From: Zantedeschia hybrid cultivar
Taxonomy: Eukaryota > Streptophyta > Magnoliopsida > Alismatales > Araceae
Direction of reading: 5' to 3'
Assembly (NCBI GenBank): GCA_030544215.1
Contig: JARZZO010000004.1
Location: forward strand, 15,860,501-15,924,500
DNA: 64,000 nt
In this document: positions 10,082 through 21,454 of the stretch, piece by piece
Layout: each line of letters starts with the position of its first letter
How positions within the stretch are numbered: position 1 is the stretch's first letter
The notes under the pieces: generated by a model
Told to the model about the DNA's origin: nothing
The model's input: the letters and a program-made list of their open reading frames with translations, nothing else
The model's database searches: none
Made by a program: the position numbers and the translations under genes

Positions 10082-12818
10082 TGTAAGGACTGAAGTTTCG
10101 GGTTATGTATTCGGGTTGGGTTCGGGCCGGATCCCCTGGTTTGGACCCTGGAGGGGGTCTTGAGAGTTCAGACTGAATGACGTCTGCACTGCTCGACGCC
10201 TTTCAAAAGGCTTCAGGGTGTGTGGACGCCATTTAGGTCTGCTTGCTGTTGTGCCACGTGTGCGCCACGTGGGCGGGTTTCGGGCCGCGAGAGTACGGCC
10301 CCTGTCACTTCGTCTAAACGGCGTCCAGGTTGGTCGACGCGATTCAGACTGCGACATCTGCGATGCCAGGGTACGGCACCAGAGTGTTGTCAGTACGGCC
10401 TGTCTTGTCGTCTGAACGGCGTCCGCGGTGAGCGACGCGTTTCAGAGCGCTGTCAGTACGACCGTCCTGTCAGACTGATTGGCGTCTGCCTCGATCGACG
10501 CGTTTTACCTAGATTCTGATTAACCCCGCGAGCCTCCCCTTCATTCCCTCATTTTCGCCTTCTCACTCTCTCTCTTCGCCCTCTCCGCTCTCTCCGCCCT
10601 CTCCGCTCTCTCCGCCCTCCTTCCTCCCTTCCCTTCCTCTCCTTCCTCTTCCATCACTCCATAGCCCCCTTACCTCTCACCTCTACCTCCACCACCTCCT
10701 TCGCGGCGTTCCATTCTCCAGACGGAGGCCGACGTCCCGGCAGAGTGGCGGCGTCCTCGAGGGTACCGGCGGCGGTCTGCGGTGCGGCAGGTCGGCGGCG
10801 AGGAGCTTGGAGGAGTTCAAGAACCGGTAGGGAGACGAACCTTGCATGTGTTACTCGTGTCTTCCTTGGCGTGACATGACGTGTTTGGGCTAGATTGAGC
10901 ATATTTAGGGGGTTTCCTTGTGGGAATGGCTGTGCTTGTGATCGTGGATTCATAGCATACTTGTGGTGGTTGAATTCCTCTTCCTCCCCTTCTTGTTTTG
11001 GGGCTTTTTCGGGGTGTTTGGGGTTAAGGGAGAAACCCTCGGTTCGAACCAGGGAACCAGGTTTCTGGCGTTAAACGGCGTCGTGCCTGGTCGACGCCTT
11101 TTATAAGGACGTCAGGGTAGTACGACGCCTTTTAGGGGCAGAAACCTCCCTGTTCGAGGTTTCACAAATAGGGGTTCTGACGCTAAATGACGTCATGGAT
11201 GGACGACGCCTTTTCGAAAGGACGTCGGGCCATCATAACGCCATTTAGGCAGGAAATCACCCCGAGTGAGGGTATGTAAATCTGGAATTTCGATGTGATT
11301 GGCGTCTGTGGACGTGGACGCGTTTTAAAGGGCGACTCCCTATGACGACGCGTTTCAAGGAATAATCTGGCTATTAAATGAACCTGTCTGAGGGGCTTGA
11401 ATGGCGTCGACCTCGGTCGACGCGATTCAAGACAGAACTGTCTAAGTGCTGGTTTTAACATGTGTTTCACTGTTGGGCGGTTCAAATGCATGTTTTACGT
11501 TGTACACTGAGATTGAGGACTTCTGCGTGAGTGGAATTACATCATGTTATATGTGTGTATGTGCTTATACAACTGTGGAACGGAATGACTGTGGTTTACG
11601 TTTGTCACCATGGACCGATGGGGACAGGGTCATGGTGTCTGTGAGGCATTGTGCCGTACCGGTGGGAGAAGGGGTACATGTTGTGGTTTGCCTTTGGCTG
11701 AGGGAAGCAGAACCACCTTGAGCCCGTCGGGCCGGAGTAGCTGGTGCGCTATCCGAGGGGTTGCTGCTTGACCTCAGCGGGTCGGGTTTCCCTGTTTGTC
11801 GTGGCAGCTTTCGGCGCGTTTCTTGCTGTGGAGCTGGTTGTGGAGTTGTTTTACTCCTGTAGCCACTGGGCCTGATGTGACCTTTGATCAAGGTTACGAG
11901 TGGTACCCTTAGCCCTTTGGCCTGACGCAGCCCGGGAGGTTAGGGTTGTGGGTAGTTCCTGTAGCTTCGGCTTGACGGGGGTTCGCCGGTCCCCAGGGCC
12001 CTCCTGAAAGCGCTGAGGCCTAGCGTGGAGACAATCCGGTGGGTAGGACAGTAGTCTAGACTGCTTGTGTGCACACGTAGCTGGGCAGTGGCAGTACACT
12101 GGTCCCAGCTAGTCTTAGTTTGGCTCACTGCCTCACCCTACAGTGCCCCGGAACACTGTAGGGGTGGACAGGCGTGAGCAGTGGTGGTAGTGTTGGGAGG
12201 CGACGTTTGACTTCGGTCGACAGTGTGGTTCAGTCGCTTTGTGGACTTTGGCTGTGAGACGTGACTCTGTGTTGGGTTCTTCGGGTTGCTTAGAACTGTT
12301 CTTGCTACACTGCTTATCGTACGTTTCTTATCAGATTTAGGTGCTGTGTTTACTACTTTACTTAATTACCATATATCTGTGTTGTTACACTTGTGGGTGT
12401 GTGAGTGGGAGGCAGGGGATCGGATGATCCCTACTGAGCCCAATTCTGGTGTGGCTCACTCCCTGCGGTTTCAGGTGTGGACCTCGCGACGTGTGGTGGC
12501 GTGTGGTGCCTTCTTGGTGTGCGGACCAGCAGCTGTCTCAGTTCCGGGGTATGCCCCGATGTTGTTGTACTTTCCTTCTGCCTGTACATATTTAATTTGT
12601 TGGACCATGTAATTATTGTTGGATTGTATACGGACATTGTTATCTTCCTTCCTGCGCACTTGTTATACCTTTGTGGTCCGTGTGATTGTTATATTTAGCC
12701 TTGCTTAGCACTTACTCCTCCAGATGTGTTGTGTGAGATCCGGGTGTGAACCCGTAGTTAATGGGCCGACATCCATTTAGTGATCGGGTCTCCGGTCATA
12801 GGATGGCGGGTCGTTACA
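10082..12818. mobile_element. 2.7-kb solo LTR inserted in the copia-2 polypurine tract
   Basis: The segment begins TGTAAGGAC and ends GTCGTTACA, so it has TG/CA termini within a 9-bp inverted repeat with one mismatch. It is flanked by the 5-bp duplication AAGTG (10077-10081 and 12819-12823). Removing it rejoins the copia-2 polypurine tract. It is 2737 bp, has no gag or pol frame, and contains a CT-rich stretch (10540-10660). This fits a solo LTR of a long-LTR Ty3-type element; the family is an inference from the ends. Confidence 0.85.
10180..11423. repeat. twelve 20-bp dyads, RCGTC-N10-GACGC
   Basis: Cores start at 10180, 10210, 10321, 10419, 10482, 11078, 11109, 11190, 11222, 11302, 11332 and 11404. 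Each is five bases, exactly ten spacer bases, then five bases, mostly GCGTC or ACGTC against GACGC. The flanks tend to TAAA before and TTTA or TTCA after. From 11078 the dyads come in pairs about 31 bp apart with a 112-bp period, so they ride on a diverged tandem repeat. Confidence 0.85.
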
Positions 12819-12832
12819 AAGTGGGAGCTGTT

Positions 12833-13091
12833 GAAGATGACCATGTCGAAACAAGCAAGCAGAGGGGAATATGGAGAAAGCACAGTACAAAGCACAACAA
12901 AGACAAACCACATAATAAGCCGAGTCAAAAATAAGCGCCCTAATCCCCGATCACCGGACAACACCTTCGTAGAAGAGGTCAGACAAAAAGGAGATGATCC
13001 AGCAAAAAATAGGGCACTAGACATGAAAAAAGGAAAAAGTTTCTGGAGAAGGAGAGGGTGAGGGAAGGGAGATGATGGGCCACAGAACAAT
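12833..13091. mobile_element. 259-bp insertion of unknown origin
   Basis: It lies between CTGTT at 12828-12832 and CTGTT at 13092-13096, just where the polypurine tract should meet the 3' LTR. In copia-3 the tract is followed directly by the LTR. The insert has no TG/CA ends, no inverted repeats and no recognisable coding sequence. It could be a small transposon or filler DNA. Confidence 0.55.
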
Positions 13092-13092
13092 C

Positions 13093-14647
13093 TGTTAGTT
13101 TTAGGTGGCCTACAAGCCAATCTAACTATGTAAATCTCGTTCATTTATTAATATAATGGCATAATATTCATTATGTGTAAATCGCATTAATTATCGTTTC
13201 ATAATGAAGTCCGTGAATATGTGCTATAGTGATCAGATTATGATGAGATCATACTAATGAGACTGATCACTTAAACACACATATTCTTAATCGTTCATAG
13301 TCGGAGGATATCCGAGAAGGACATCGGATATCCGGTTAGACTAGTACAGATTACTCCTGCTCATATGATGAGGGTGACTGATCTCATAAGTCACTTGTGT
13401 GGAGACACTAAGGCGAATATGTAGGTGCTCATTGGAGAATGAGTTCACTGAACTGATCCAACTAAATCGCTGGATGGTATTGTACCTCACTGTCAACCAG
13501 CTTGATTCTATTGTTGCAGTTGCGTGGATGGTCCTCGGACCTGAGACACCAAGGACACCTTGGCGGTGGACTTCTGTGCTTTGACCTTGGTTTACGAATC
13601 TCTAGCCACGGGATTCTAATACGCCAAGGATTGGGTACAACGGAATACCGTCGAAGGGAATTGTGTGTCAATAAGGAATCATTCGCTCTCGGTACTTAGA
13701 GAGAGAATGCTCTAGGAAGGATGCGCGGAAGTCCCCGGCCAGGGCGGACGATAATATCGGGAAAGGAGTTTTCCGATATTCATCAGCGGCATCCAATCCA
13801 AGTGAGTCGACCGGTTAGGGTTTGACAGCACGCCATGCCCTGAGTTGACTCGAGAGCATTGTACGAATGAAGGATTATATCCACGCGGTAACTGTCGGCG
13901 GAAAGGTTCCAAGAGTGGGTTACTTAACCCCAATACCTTCCGGGTTCACGCGGTGTTTCTTGGCACCCAACGTGATCGGAGGTCCGGTCGAATTCGAAGT
14001 GCGACATCAATTCGATTGATTAATTAATTAATAAAGGGTTATTAATTAATTAATAAAGCCAGTGAGGAGTCACTGGGCTTGTTGGACCATTAACTGGACT
14101 GGTACTTGAGCCTAGAAGGTCACACGCAAATGATTTTCAAGGCGATGGAAAAATAAGTAGGTTTTATATAAACCAGGGGTTTTTATAAAAAACCGCGCGG
14201 TTAGTATAAAACATAGCGAACGGGCTGAGCAGGCCAAGCTGCTGCTAACCCTAGCCGCCCCTCCTCTGTTTCTTTCTCTCTCTGGCGTCCAAACAGATCT
14301 AGATCTGTTCCGCCGCTTCTCCGAATCCCGTTCGAAGGGAAATCGTCCGCGCGTTGCGGCGATCGTTGCGGCGACCGACGGAGGTTTCGTGGGCTGCGAA
14401 GAACGAGGAACGCGAGAATATCCATCGCGGGGAGGATCGCGTAGACTTCGCTAGAAGCCGGGCACTTGCGCGGCTTGCGATGTCGCACCGACGGAACCAA
14501 ACGGTGGCGGATTCGAATCCGCACACGGTGAGAATCGATTATCCGATAATCGTAGTTTTAGTTTTTTCGAAACGGGAACGGATCGCTGTTTAATATTTTA
14601 TTTTTCCGCTGCGTGAGCGATCCGAAGAAACCCGAGAAAACCCAACA
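13093..14647 (+). repeat. copia-2 3' LTR
   Basis: A 1555-bp LTR starting TGTTAGTTTTAGGTGGCC and ending CCCAACA. It is closely similar over its whole length to the copia-3 LTR at 54875-56435. TATATAA at 14165-14171 is the likely core promoter. Confidence 0.93.
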
Positions 14648-16224
14648 CATTCTGGTATGAGAAAGCAGGGGGAGGATACGGAGGAAAGTCGTGATTAGGT
14701 GAAAAACTGGAGGAGGAAGAAAGATACTAGATTGATGGTGAGCGATGGAAGGGGAGGAAACATGGACGAGGGGGGACTGGCGTCAAGGAAGGAGAAGAAG
14801 AAAACGAAGACGGGAAGGCGAAACGAAGCAAGGAGAAGAGCGGGGAGGGGGGGAGCCACCAGAGGTGGGGACTCCCCCCTCCCACCAGTTCCACTGCTGT
14901 GACGAAGCTCAGGACCGGTGACAGTTCCAGGAGGTGACGGAGCAAGCTCCTTAGGGTTTGTTGTACATAACTAAGACTGTAGTTGTCATACAGATCATGT
15001 ATGTGGGTGGATCTAAACGCAAATTGAATATATCTGGAACCATAATAATGAGGCAATAATTGGTTTTGTTAATATTAATTTTGATATTACTATTGACAAG
15101 GGGCATTTGGTTAAACTCTATTAATTTTGATATTTAATACAGTGGTAAAGTATATAGGTATAACAAATTTAATGCAAAATGGAATTTGTTAAAAACATTA
15201 GAACTTAGTCTTTTAAGAGTCTAAAGACATCTTCGACTCTTTCTTGGCCACTTCTGACTCTTTTTCTCCTTCTAACATCCTCTTCCGTGTTCCACTTAAT
15301 TTAATTTAAATATTAACATCTTATACATCAAAAATACCAATATTAAAAATTAATACTATATCAAAACTTATACTGTAATCAAACAAGACATTAAGTCGTG
15401 CAGGTCTTAGTAGACCCAAACTTAATAAATCTAAACCAATAATAGATATAGAAAATTTGTCAGTTAAATAAACAAGTCCATTAAGTTTTGGGTTTGCTTG
15501 ATGTATACTTTTTTGGGTTTGTTTGATGTACACTATGACATCAAACTTCAATTACTTCTAGAAAATAGTTTATTTATCTTAAGAATCTTTGCAAAAATTA
15601 TCCTCTCAAAATTTCAAATGTAGATTTATCGATTTTATATTTATATTATTATTAATAACTTCGTTGTGTGGCAACACTTGCAAAAATATTCATCATTACT
15701 ATCGGTTATCATTTTGTTAAAAATCTCTTATCTATCCATAGTTAATGTTTTAGTAAAGTTGAAAAAAAATATCTAAAATACCTTCACTTTTTTCTCAACT
15801 CTCCTTTTACTTCTTCACAATATGCTAACCAAAATAACTTCTTTTCTTTGGGATATTTCTTTCAATATTAAATTTAACACTGAAAAAAAAAATCATTGCA
15901 TCCTTGATGAATGATAATTATAAGAAAAGTTTTACAACTATCACGATGCAATAAAGTTATTTATAATAACAAGAAAATCATATAAAAAAAATTGTAATTA
16001 AAATTTAAGAGGATTCCTTTTGTAAAAATGTCCTTTATCTTAAAGAACTCCAATCTTATTGACAAATGAGGTCCAAGTTCACAAAATCTGAACTTAATGA
16101 ATAAAACTATGAGATAACAAATCTGTTATGAATAGACAAATATACTAGACTCGCCAAATTTAAATTGCTCCGATATCGAATACAAACCCATTTTGACAAT
16201 CGTCCCAACAAGATTAAGCGTCAC
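14648..16224. other. intergenic DNA, no gene seen
   Basis: The right flank of copia-2. A purine-rich stretch (14690-14860) is followed by AT-rich DNA. The short open frames lack recognisable domains. Confidence 0.7.
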
Positions 16225-16481
16225 TTTGATAGCAGAATAGGTTAGGACGGGATGAATTACTCCACATTATTTATTCTGCAACAAGAAAAATGTTTTGATT
16301 TGATAATGGGGAGGAATACAAGGTAAAATACTGTACTCTTAGGTAGAGGGAAGATTGGCAAACTTATTCAATTTATTTTGAGAATATATCATTTTAGGCC
16401 AAAATAATGGGTCCCACCTATTGAACAAAATTCGGCTTATTCCATGAATAACTGCTTATGTTGCCGTATTCTACCATCAAA
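16225..16481. mobile_element. MITE candidate with 15-bp terminal inverted repeats
   Basis: Starts TTTGATAGCAGAATA and ends with a copy whose complement is TTTGATGGTAGAATA, two mismatches, 257 bp apart. No convincing target duplication is visible. A similar start (TTTTGATTGGAGAATAGG) occurs near 24764. Confidence 0.5.
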
Positions 16482-19339
16482 TAAGGCCAAAGGTACAAAT
16501 GTCACGCCCATTGAACAATGTTGTTATTTGCCGTCCTCATGTATTTGGAATTATTTTTTTTTGTAGAAGCAAACAAAATGTCAATGAGTAAAGTACTCTT
16601 ACTTTGATATAAAGATCAAGTGACTTTATTTTCTAAGAAGCATTTTTATTATTCTAATCTTTAATTAACGATTTAACTGCAATGGCATTATAACAGAGTA
16701 ACATGGTTGTGACCGTATGTTTGGGGTATCACAGCACTTTGTGACATCGTATACTACTACATTCATTGAAAGCGCATTCAATTGAAGGGCCTCTTAGGAA
16801 ATGGGCATGGCCTTCGCTCACACGTGCAAAGCACTTATTTTTATGATAAAATGACTGATTTATTTTTACTCCACATAAATGGGGGCATACATTGGTCTAG
16901 AAGATGATGCCCTGGACATCTCATCTCACCTCTAAAACACATCCTACAGCTAGCGCTGAACCTAAAAAGTGAAAAGGACCCTTGTGCCCAGACTTAAGCT
17001 GTGTTTGACGTAGTTTCTATTCAAAAACATTTTTGTATTTTCATTTAATTATTTTTTCGTGAAAATCATTCGATCTTCGAAGTCATCTATGTGGTATTTC
17101 ACTAGTATTCTTGCTTCTAATAAAAAACTACAAGAGAAGAGCTTTAAAGATTAGAGAAAAAATAAAATTATTATATATGAAAGAGTTCACTTTTGTAACA
17201 AATTAAAATTAGTTATAACATTTTTCCTTCAACTCATTGTATGTGAGAAGTGGAAGTCAAAATAACTTTCAAGTACGACCCTAGCAATGTGCAAAAAATA
17301 ATTATTTAAAAAGAATTATATGATGTTGAGGACGTTTCAACAGCAACCTTCTTTAATTTCGTTCCAGTCTCAAATCTACTGTCAAAGATTTGAGAACCTA
17401 TCTTTATTCCGTGGGAGCTCATTTACACTGTTTGAGTAGTGAATTTTTGCCCTGGTGTGGAAGGGAAGATGCCTCCAGCACAGGCCACAATTTTCACGTT
17501 TAACGCGTTTTAGGCACATGAACTTACTTTTTCTCCACTCTTATCTGAAGAGAATTTTGGCGAGGAGCCTCGTATCTCATAAGTAGATAAGATAGCACTT
17601 GTGGAGCAAGGAAATCCACAAGAATGTATGAACACTTCTCAAATGGAGAGGCACAGCTTTCCAAGCTTTAAATGTAGGGATAAAACAATAGTAGAAAAAT
17701 CCGATGATGTGGCTTGTAAGAGGGGATAACGATACATGTTGCTTGAAGTTTGATCCGGTATTAAATAACACTTTCTACGTCATTTTCCATGCATTTAGGA
17801 TAAGAAACTAGATGCATCAACTTATAGGCATGGTTATCCGAGTATCCTGATCAGTGTCTCCTTATGCAATGGCGGACGAGAAATTTCGTTCAGTGAGGTC
17901 ACTCGGACATTAAATCATAAATATGGTTAGGTCAGTCAGATCTTCAGCTAAATCATATAGAGTCTTGGGTTAGACCAATGAGGTCCTAAACTGGGCAGTA
18001 GAGTCCTATACTAGATTGCTTTAGATTAAGCTAATAGATTTGACAAAATTTAGTGGGGTCCCAAAACCTCCACTAGATGAGTGTTAGATCTGCCAATGTC
18101 CTTATGGCATTGATAAGTCCTCCAATTTCTCAATATTTCACCCAAAAAAATCATTGGAAATAGTGCCAATACCAGCGCAACATTTGGGACTGTTGTGAGA
18201 CATACTCGGAATGTTGGAAAATCTAATTATTTGAAAGATTCTTTTAAAAGTACAATTTTTGAATAATGATATGTGGGTAGAAAATCTTATTTGGACACTT
18301 TTTAAGTGTGACAGATTTTGAATATGGTATGTTTCAGTTCATCTCTTATGAAAGTAATGGTTATAATATTTATTTATTTATTTGCTGTTAATTAGAGAAT
18401 GACATCGTTCGTCTTCTAAATCCTCATTAATTCATGTCAAGAAGAATTTTTAGAGAAAATCTTTGTATCACACTTCATGAGTCCAGCTCCCTAGTTAATT
18501 TGAGGGGAAAACATTTTAAAATATCTAACGACTGTCAAAATTTCTAGTAATTGGAAAATAATACTAAAGCATTTCCAAACGGTGCTTTGTATGCCATCTC
18601 TTTCTTATTTGCTTCGACTTTGCTGTGTTTTCCTTATGTTGAATATGCCATTTCCTCCAGCTGAATTTACATAAATGCTGAAATCGGAACCGACGAGTTT
18701 TTGAAATCCGATAAAAACCATAGCATTTCAAATTTAATGAAAATGTTCTTCAGCATAGCAAACAATCTCTTTGTGAAAGAACATGAAAAGTTTTTGAGTT
18801 TTTATATATTTGAATCTTAGTCTTTCCTTAATCAAGTAATATGGTGGCATAGGCAGAAAAGGAGAAAGGAGAAGATCCTCCAAGTAGCCTAAGTCAGTAA
18901 ACGTGATAAAGACATTTGTAAAAAGTTCTTTTTGCACGGAAGCCATATGAAGTTCACATGAAGATGTTTTTGTACAAATGTAAATACACTTAGGGTCTAT
19001 TTGATTATACGTAAAATATAATCAGACGAAAATGATTTAAAAAATATTTATGAAATAATAAAAATAATATTCATCGCTAATGTAAACATTTTCAACTCTT
19101 GGGTTTAGTCTTATGTAATGAATACCAAAATAAAAAAAAATCAAATAAATGATTGTGATATACTTTTTCATTTCTGAAAAAACTGAAATGGACAGTTACC
19201 GTTGGATCAGTGAGCGAGGATCCAAATTTGAGGGAAAAAGGCAAAAAGCTTTTTCGAGGTATCATTTCATCTCTAAACCACTGTGATTTGAGAAGGTTGG
19301 AGGGCCGAGGCTAATTTGGGAAGACCAACCACCTCCCGG
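16482..19339. other. AT-rich intergenic DNA and ERF upstream region
   Basis: No coding sequence is recognised. TGTTTG- and ATTTGATT-type motifs near 17005 and 18995 are typical edges of small transposons, but I could not pair them. The last few hundred bases are the probable promoter region of the ERF gene. Confidence 0.6.
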
Positions 19340-19347
19340 TATAAAAA
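19340..19347 (+). promoter_or_regulatory. TATA box of the ERF061-like gene
   Basis: TATAAAAA about 160 bp before the start codon. The expected transcript start near 19370 gives a leader of about 140 bases with no upstream ATG. Confidence 0.7.
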
Positions 19348-19508
19348 CCAGACACCCGCGAAGGGTGCAGGCAACGGCAGCAGCAGCAGCAACCCCTGCA
19401 GAGCTGCAGACTCTTCCCCGGTGGTAGATCAAGAAGGACGTTCTTTTTCATAGTCTCCTAGCGCAGGGATCTCCCTTTTCCATTTGTTTTCCTTGTCCAA
19501 AATCCGGG

Positions 19509-20408
19509 ATGGAGAGCATCCCGCGGCAGCCCCTCCCCTACTTCACCGGCAGCAACAGCAGCAGCGACAGCGCCACCGACAGCATCGCTACTTCACTCTC
19601 GCATATCCTCCTCTCTGGGGGCTCCAGCGTCCTGGACTCCATCTTCGCCGCCGAGCTCCCCCAGCCCCTCCCAACCACCCCCTCCTTCCTCCACCATCCC
19701 TACACTCAGGAGCAGCATGCGCTCCGCACCCCCTCTTCGGTCTATCACCAGCAGCTGGAGGAGCTCCAGCGGCTGATGGGTCGCCCCCACCACAGCTCCT
19801 CCCTCAGCCTCCCCCTCCACAGCTTGGGCCTCCAGGGCCGAGGCGGCGGCAATGGTGGGTGGCAGACTAAGGAGGCCAAGCACTATCGAGGGGTGCGGCA
19901 GCGGCATTGGGGCAAGTGGGTGGCGGAGATCCGGCTGCCCCAGAACCGGATGCGGGTGTGGCTCGGCACCTACGGCTCGCCCGAGGCCGCCGCCCTCGCC
20001 TACGACCGCGCCGCCCACAAGCTCCGCGGGGAGTACGCCCGCCTCAACTTCCCCCACCTCAAGGACGCCGCCGCCGCTGGATGCCGCCTGGCCACACTAA
20101 GGTCATCGGTGGATGCGAAGATCCAGGCCATCTGCCAGAGGCTGTGCCGGGAGAAGAAGAGCAAGAAGAAGGCCCCACCTTGCGGTGGCGAGATGAAGAG
20201 CTGCAGCAGCAGTAGCAGCAGCGGCGGCACGGCTGCGGAGCGGGAGAAGGGGAAGGAGGAGGAAGAGATAGTGGCCTCCCCGGCGTTGTCGGAGGAGAGC
20301 ATGGTGAACACGGCTGGTTGCGTGTTGGAGGAGGCAGAGGGGGAGTGCTCGCTGGAAAGCATGCCCTCCTTCGACCCCGAGCTCATCTGGCAAGTGCTGG
20401 CCATCTGA
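19509..20408 (+). CDS. AP2/ERF transcription factor, ERF061-like (DREB A-6 type)
   Basis: A 299-residue, single-exon protein. One AP2 DNA-binding domain spans about residues 124-184, from HYRGVRQRHWGKWVAEIRLP through RVWLGTY to GEYARLNFPHL. The valine in WVAEIR and the phrase RVWLGTY-SPEAAA place it in the DREB A-6 (RAP2.4/ERF061) group. The conserved SVDAKIQAICQR (about 200-211) and the C-terminal SLESMPSFDPELIW (about 281-294) support ERF061 in particular. Ser-, Lys- and Glu-rich low-complexity parts lie between, and the N-terminus is Ser/Pro/His-rich. The family binds GCC-box or DRE-type sites in the nucleus; the targets here are unknown. The coding region is strongly GC-rich against its surroundings. 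It has a TATA box and a poly(A) signal and no breaks, and is the only intact host gene seen. Confidence 0.95.
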   Translation: MESIPRQPLPYFTGSNSSSDSATDSIATSLSHILLSGGSSVLDSIFAAELPQPLPTTPSFLHHPYTQEQHALRTPSSVYHQQLEELQRLMGRPHHSSSLSLPLHSLGLQGRGGGNGGWQTKEAKHYRGVRQRHWGKWVAEIRLPQNRMRVWLGTYGSPEAAALAYDRAAHKLRGEYARLNFPHLKDAAAAGCRLATLRSSVDAKIQAICQRLCREKKSKKKAPPCGGEMKSCSSSSSSGGTAAEREKGKEEEEIVASPALSEESMVNTAGCVLEEAEGECSLESMPSFDPELIWQVLAI

Positions 20409-20569
20409 CTACAACACAAGCTAATTGCTTGGGCAGTCCCTTTTGGGTTCTAACTAGCTACGGCTGTCGGAGGACATGCAAGGTTCACAAGATCCTCTCT
20501 TATTTTTTACTATTTTTTTTCCTTTTTCCTGTTTGGAGCTTTTCCTAAATAATGTAGTCGTTCCAGTTG

Positions 20570-20575
20570 AATAAA
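20570..20575 (+). terminator. poly(A) signal of the ERF gene
   Basis: AATAAA 162 bp after the stop codon, in a T-rich 3' region. Confidence 0.6.
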
Positions 20576-21454
20576 TGGTGAGATGTGGTGAATGGGTCAT
20601 GGATTGGACGTAAATTGTGTAGTAATTCCCAGATTCTTCTGCCGCTGCTTAAGTTGATCCCAGGTTCCTAGTATGTGTATGTAACGCGTTTCGAGTGTCC
20701 TCTGTTTCGTGGCGTGGGAAGGGGATTCCGTCCCCCGTGTATGCCGTCCTCTGTTTCTACTTTTCTACATATTTTACCCTTTTTTTCTAGTAAGGTCAAC
20801 ATTGAGCCTTTTTGAAAACGCAACTAATCGAAGTTTACGATCATCATTCTTAATCAATATTTTTTATGTTGAAAATAAAAGTGAAAACTAACTTCTGTAG
20901 ACTGTGTTTGGCATAGTTTACATCTGGGAGCACTTTTAAATTTTCAAAAATAGGTATTAGAAACCACTTATATAGTGCTTTTAGTTGTTTTATGCTTCCA
21001 ACCAAAACTTCTAAATTAGAGCTTCTTAAATTGGACAAAGGTCATTTTGTTATGAAAAATTTAACTTTTATAACTGGTTAAAACTGATTACATCTACTTT
21101 TATCTCTTTCTTTTTTTTTTTGAAAGACGAAGTCAGACCATACCATCGATCATGCAATTTGACCTGGCCGTATTATAAGGGTTCCTGCACTCACATGACA
21201 TTATGGAATTCAAATCACTTCCATAACACGCGCGATGGACGGCCTACACCAACAAAATCCTCCTTTTCCGACTCGTGTTGCAAGTTGTCCGACTTAATGA
21301 CATGGACCACTGCAGACCCTTCGCAGGGTCGGTGTTACCCGGTAGCAAAGAACATTTCGTATCCGATTTGTAACGGGACAAAACATGGATAATTCAAGGA
21401 TCACTTTGGAAAATGCAAATTTAAGAATACAGAACTCAACAATTTAAACGGTAA
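20576..21454. other. intergenic DNA downstream of the ERF gene
   Basis: No gene is recognised. GTGTTTGGCATAG near 20902 looks like the edge of a Tourist-type MITE, but its partner end was not found. Confidence 0.5.

Larger units (their letters stand above)
8838..14647 (+). mobile_element. copia-2: Ty1/copia element, 3' half, multiply interrupted
   Basis: A plus-strand copia element whose 5' half lies beyond copia-1, left of the window. Visible parts are pol from mid reverse transcriptase to its stop (8838-10073), the start of the polypurine tract, a solo LTR insert (10082-12818), a short insert (12833-13091) and the 3' LTR (13093-14647). Its pol is very similar to that of copia-3. Confidence 0.92.

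Noticed and set aside
10103..12698. Many short open frames within the solo LTR
   Set aside because: No recognisable domains, overlapping frames on both strands, and the segment has LTR edges with a target duplication.
19593..20419. Other-frame proteins over the ERF gene
   Set aside because: Shadows of the GC-rich ERF coding frame on both strands.
21120..21392. 90-residue open frame downstream of the ERF gene
   Set aside because: No recognisable domain or promoter; composition unlike the ERF coding region.
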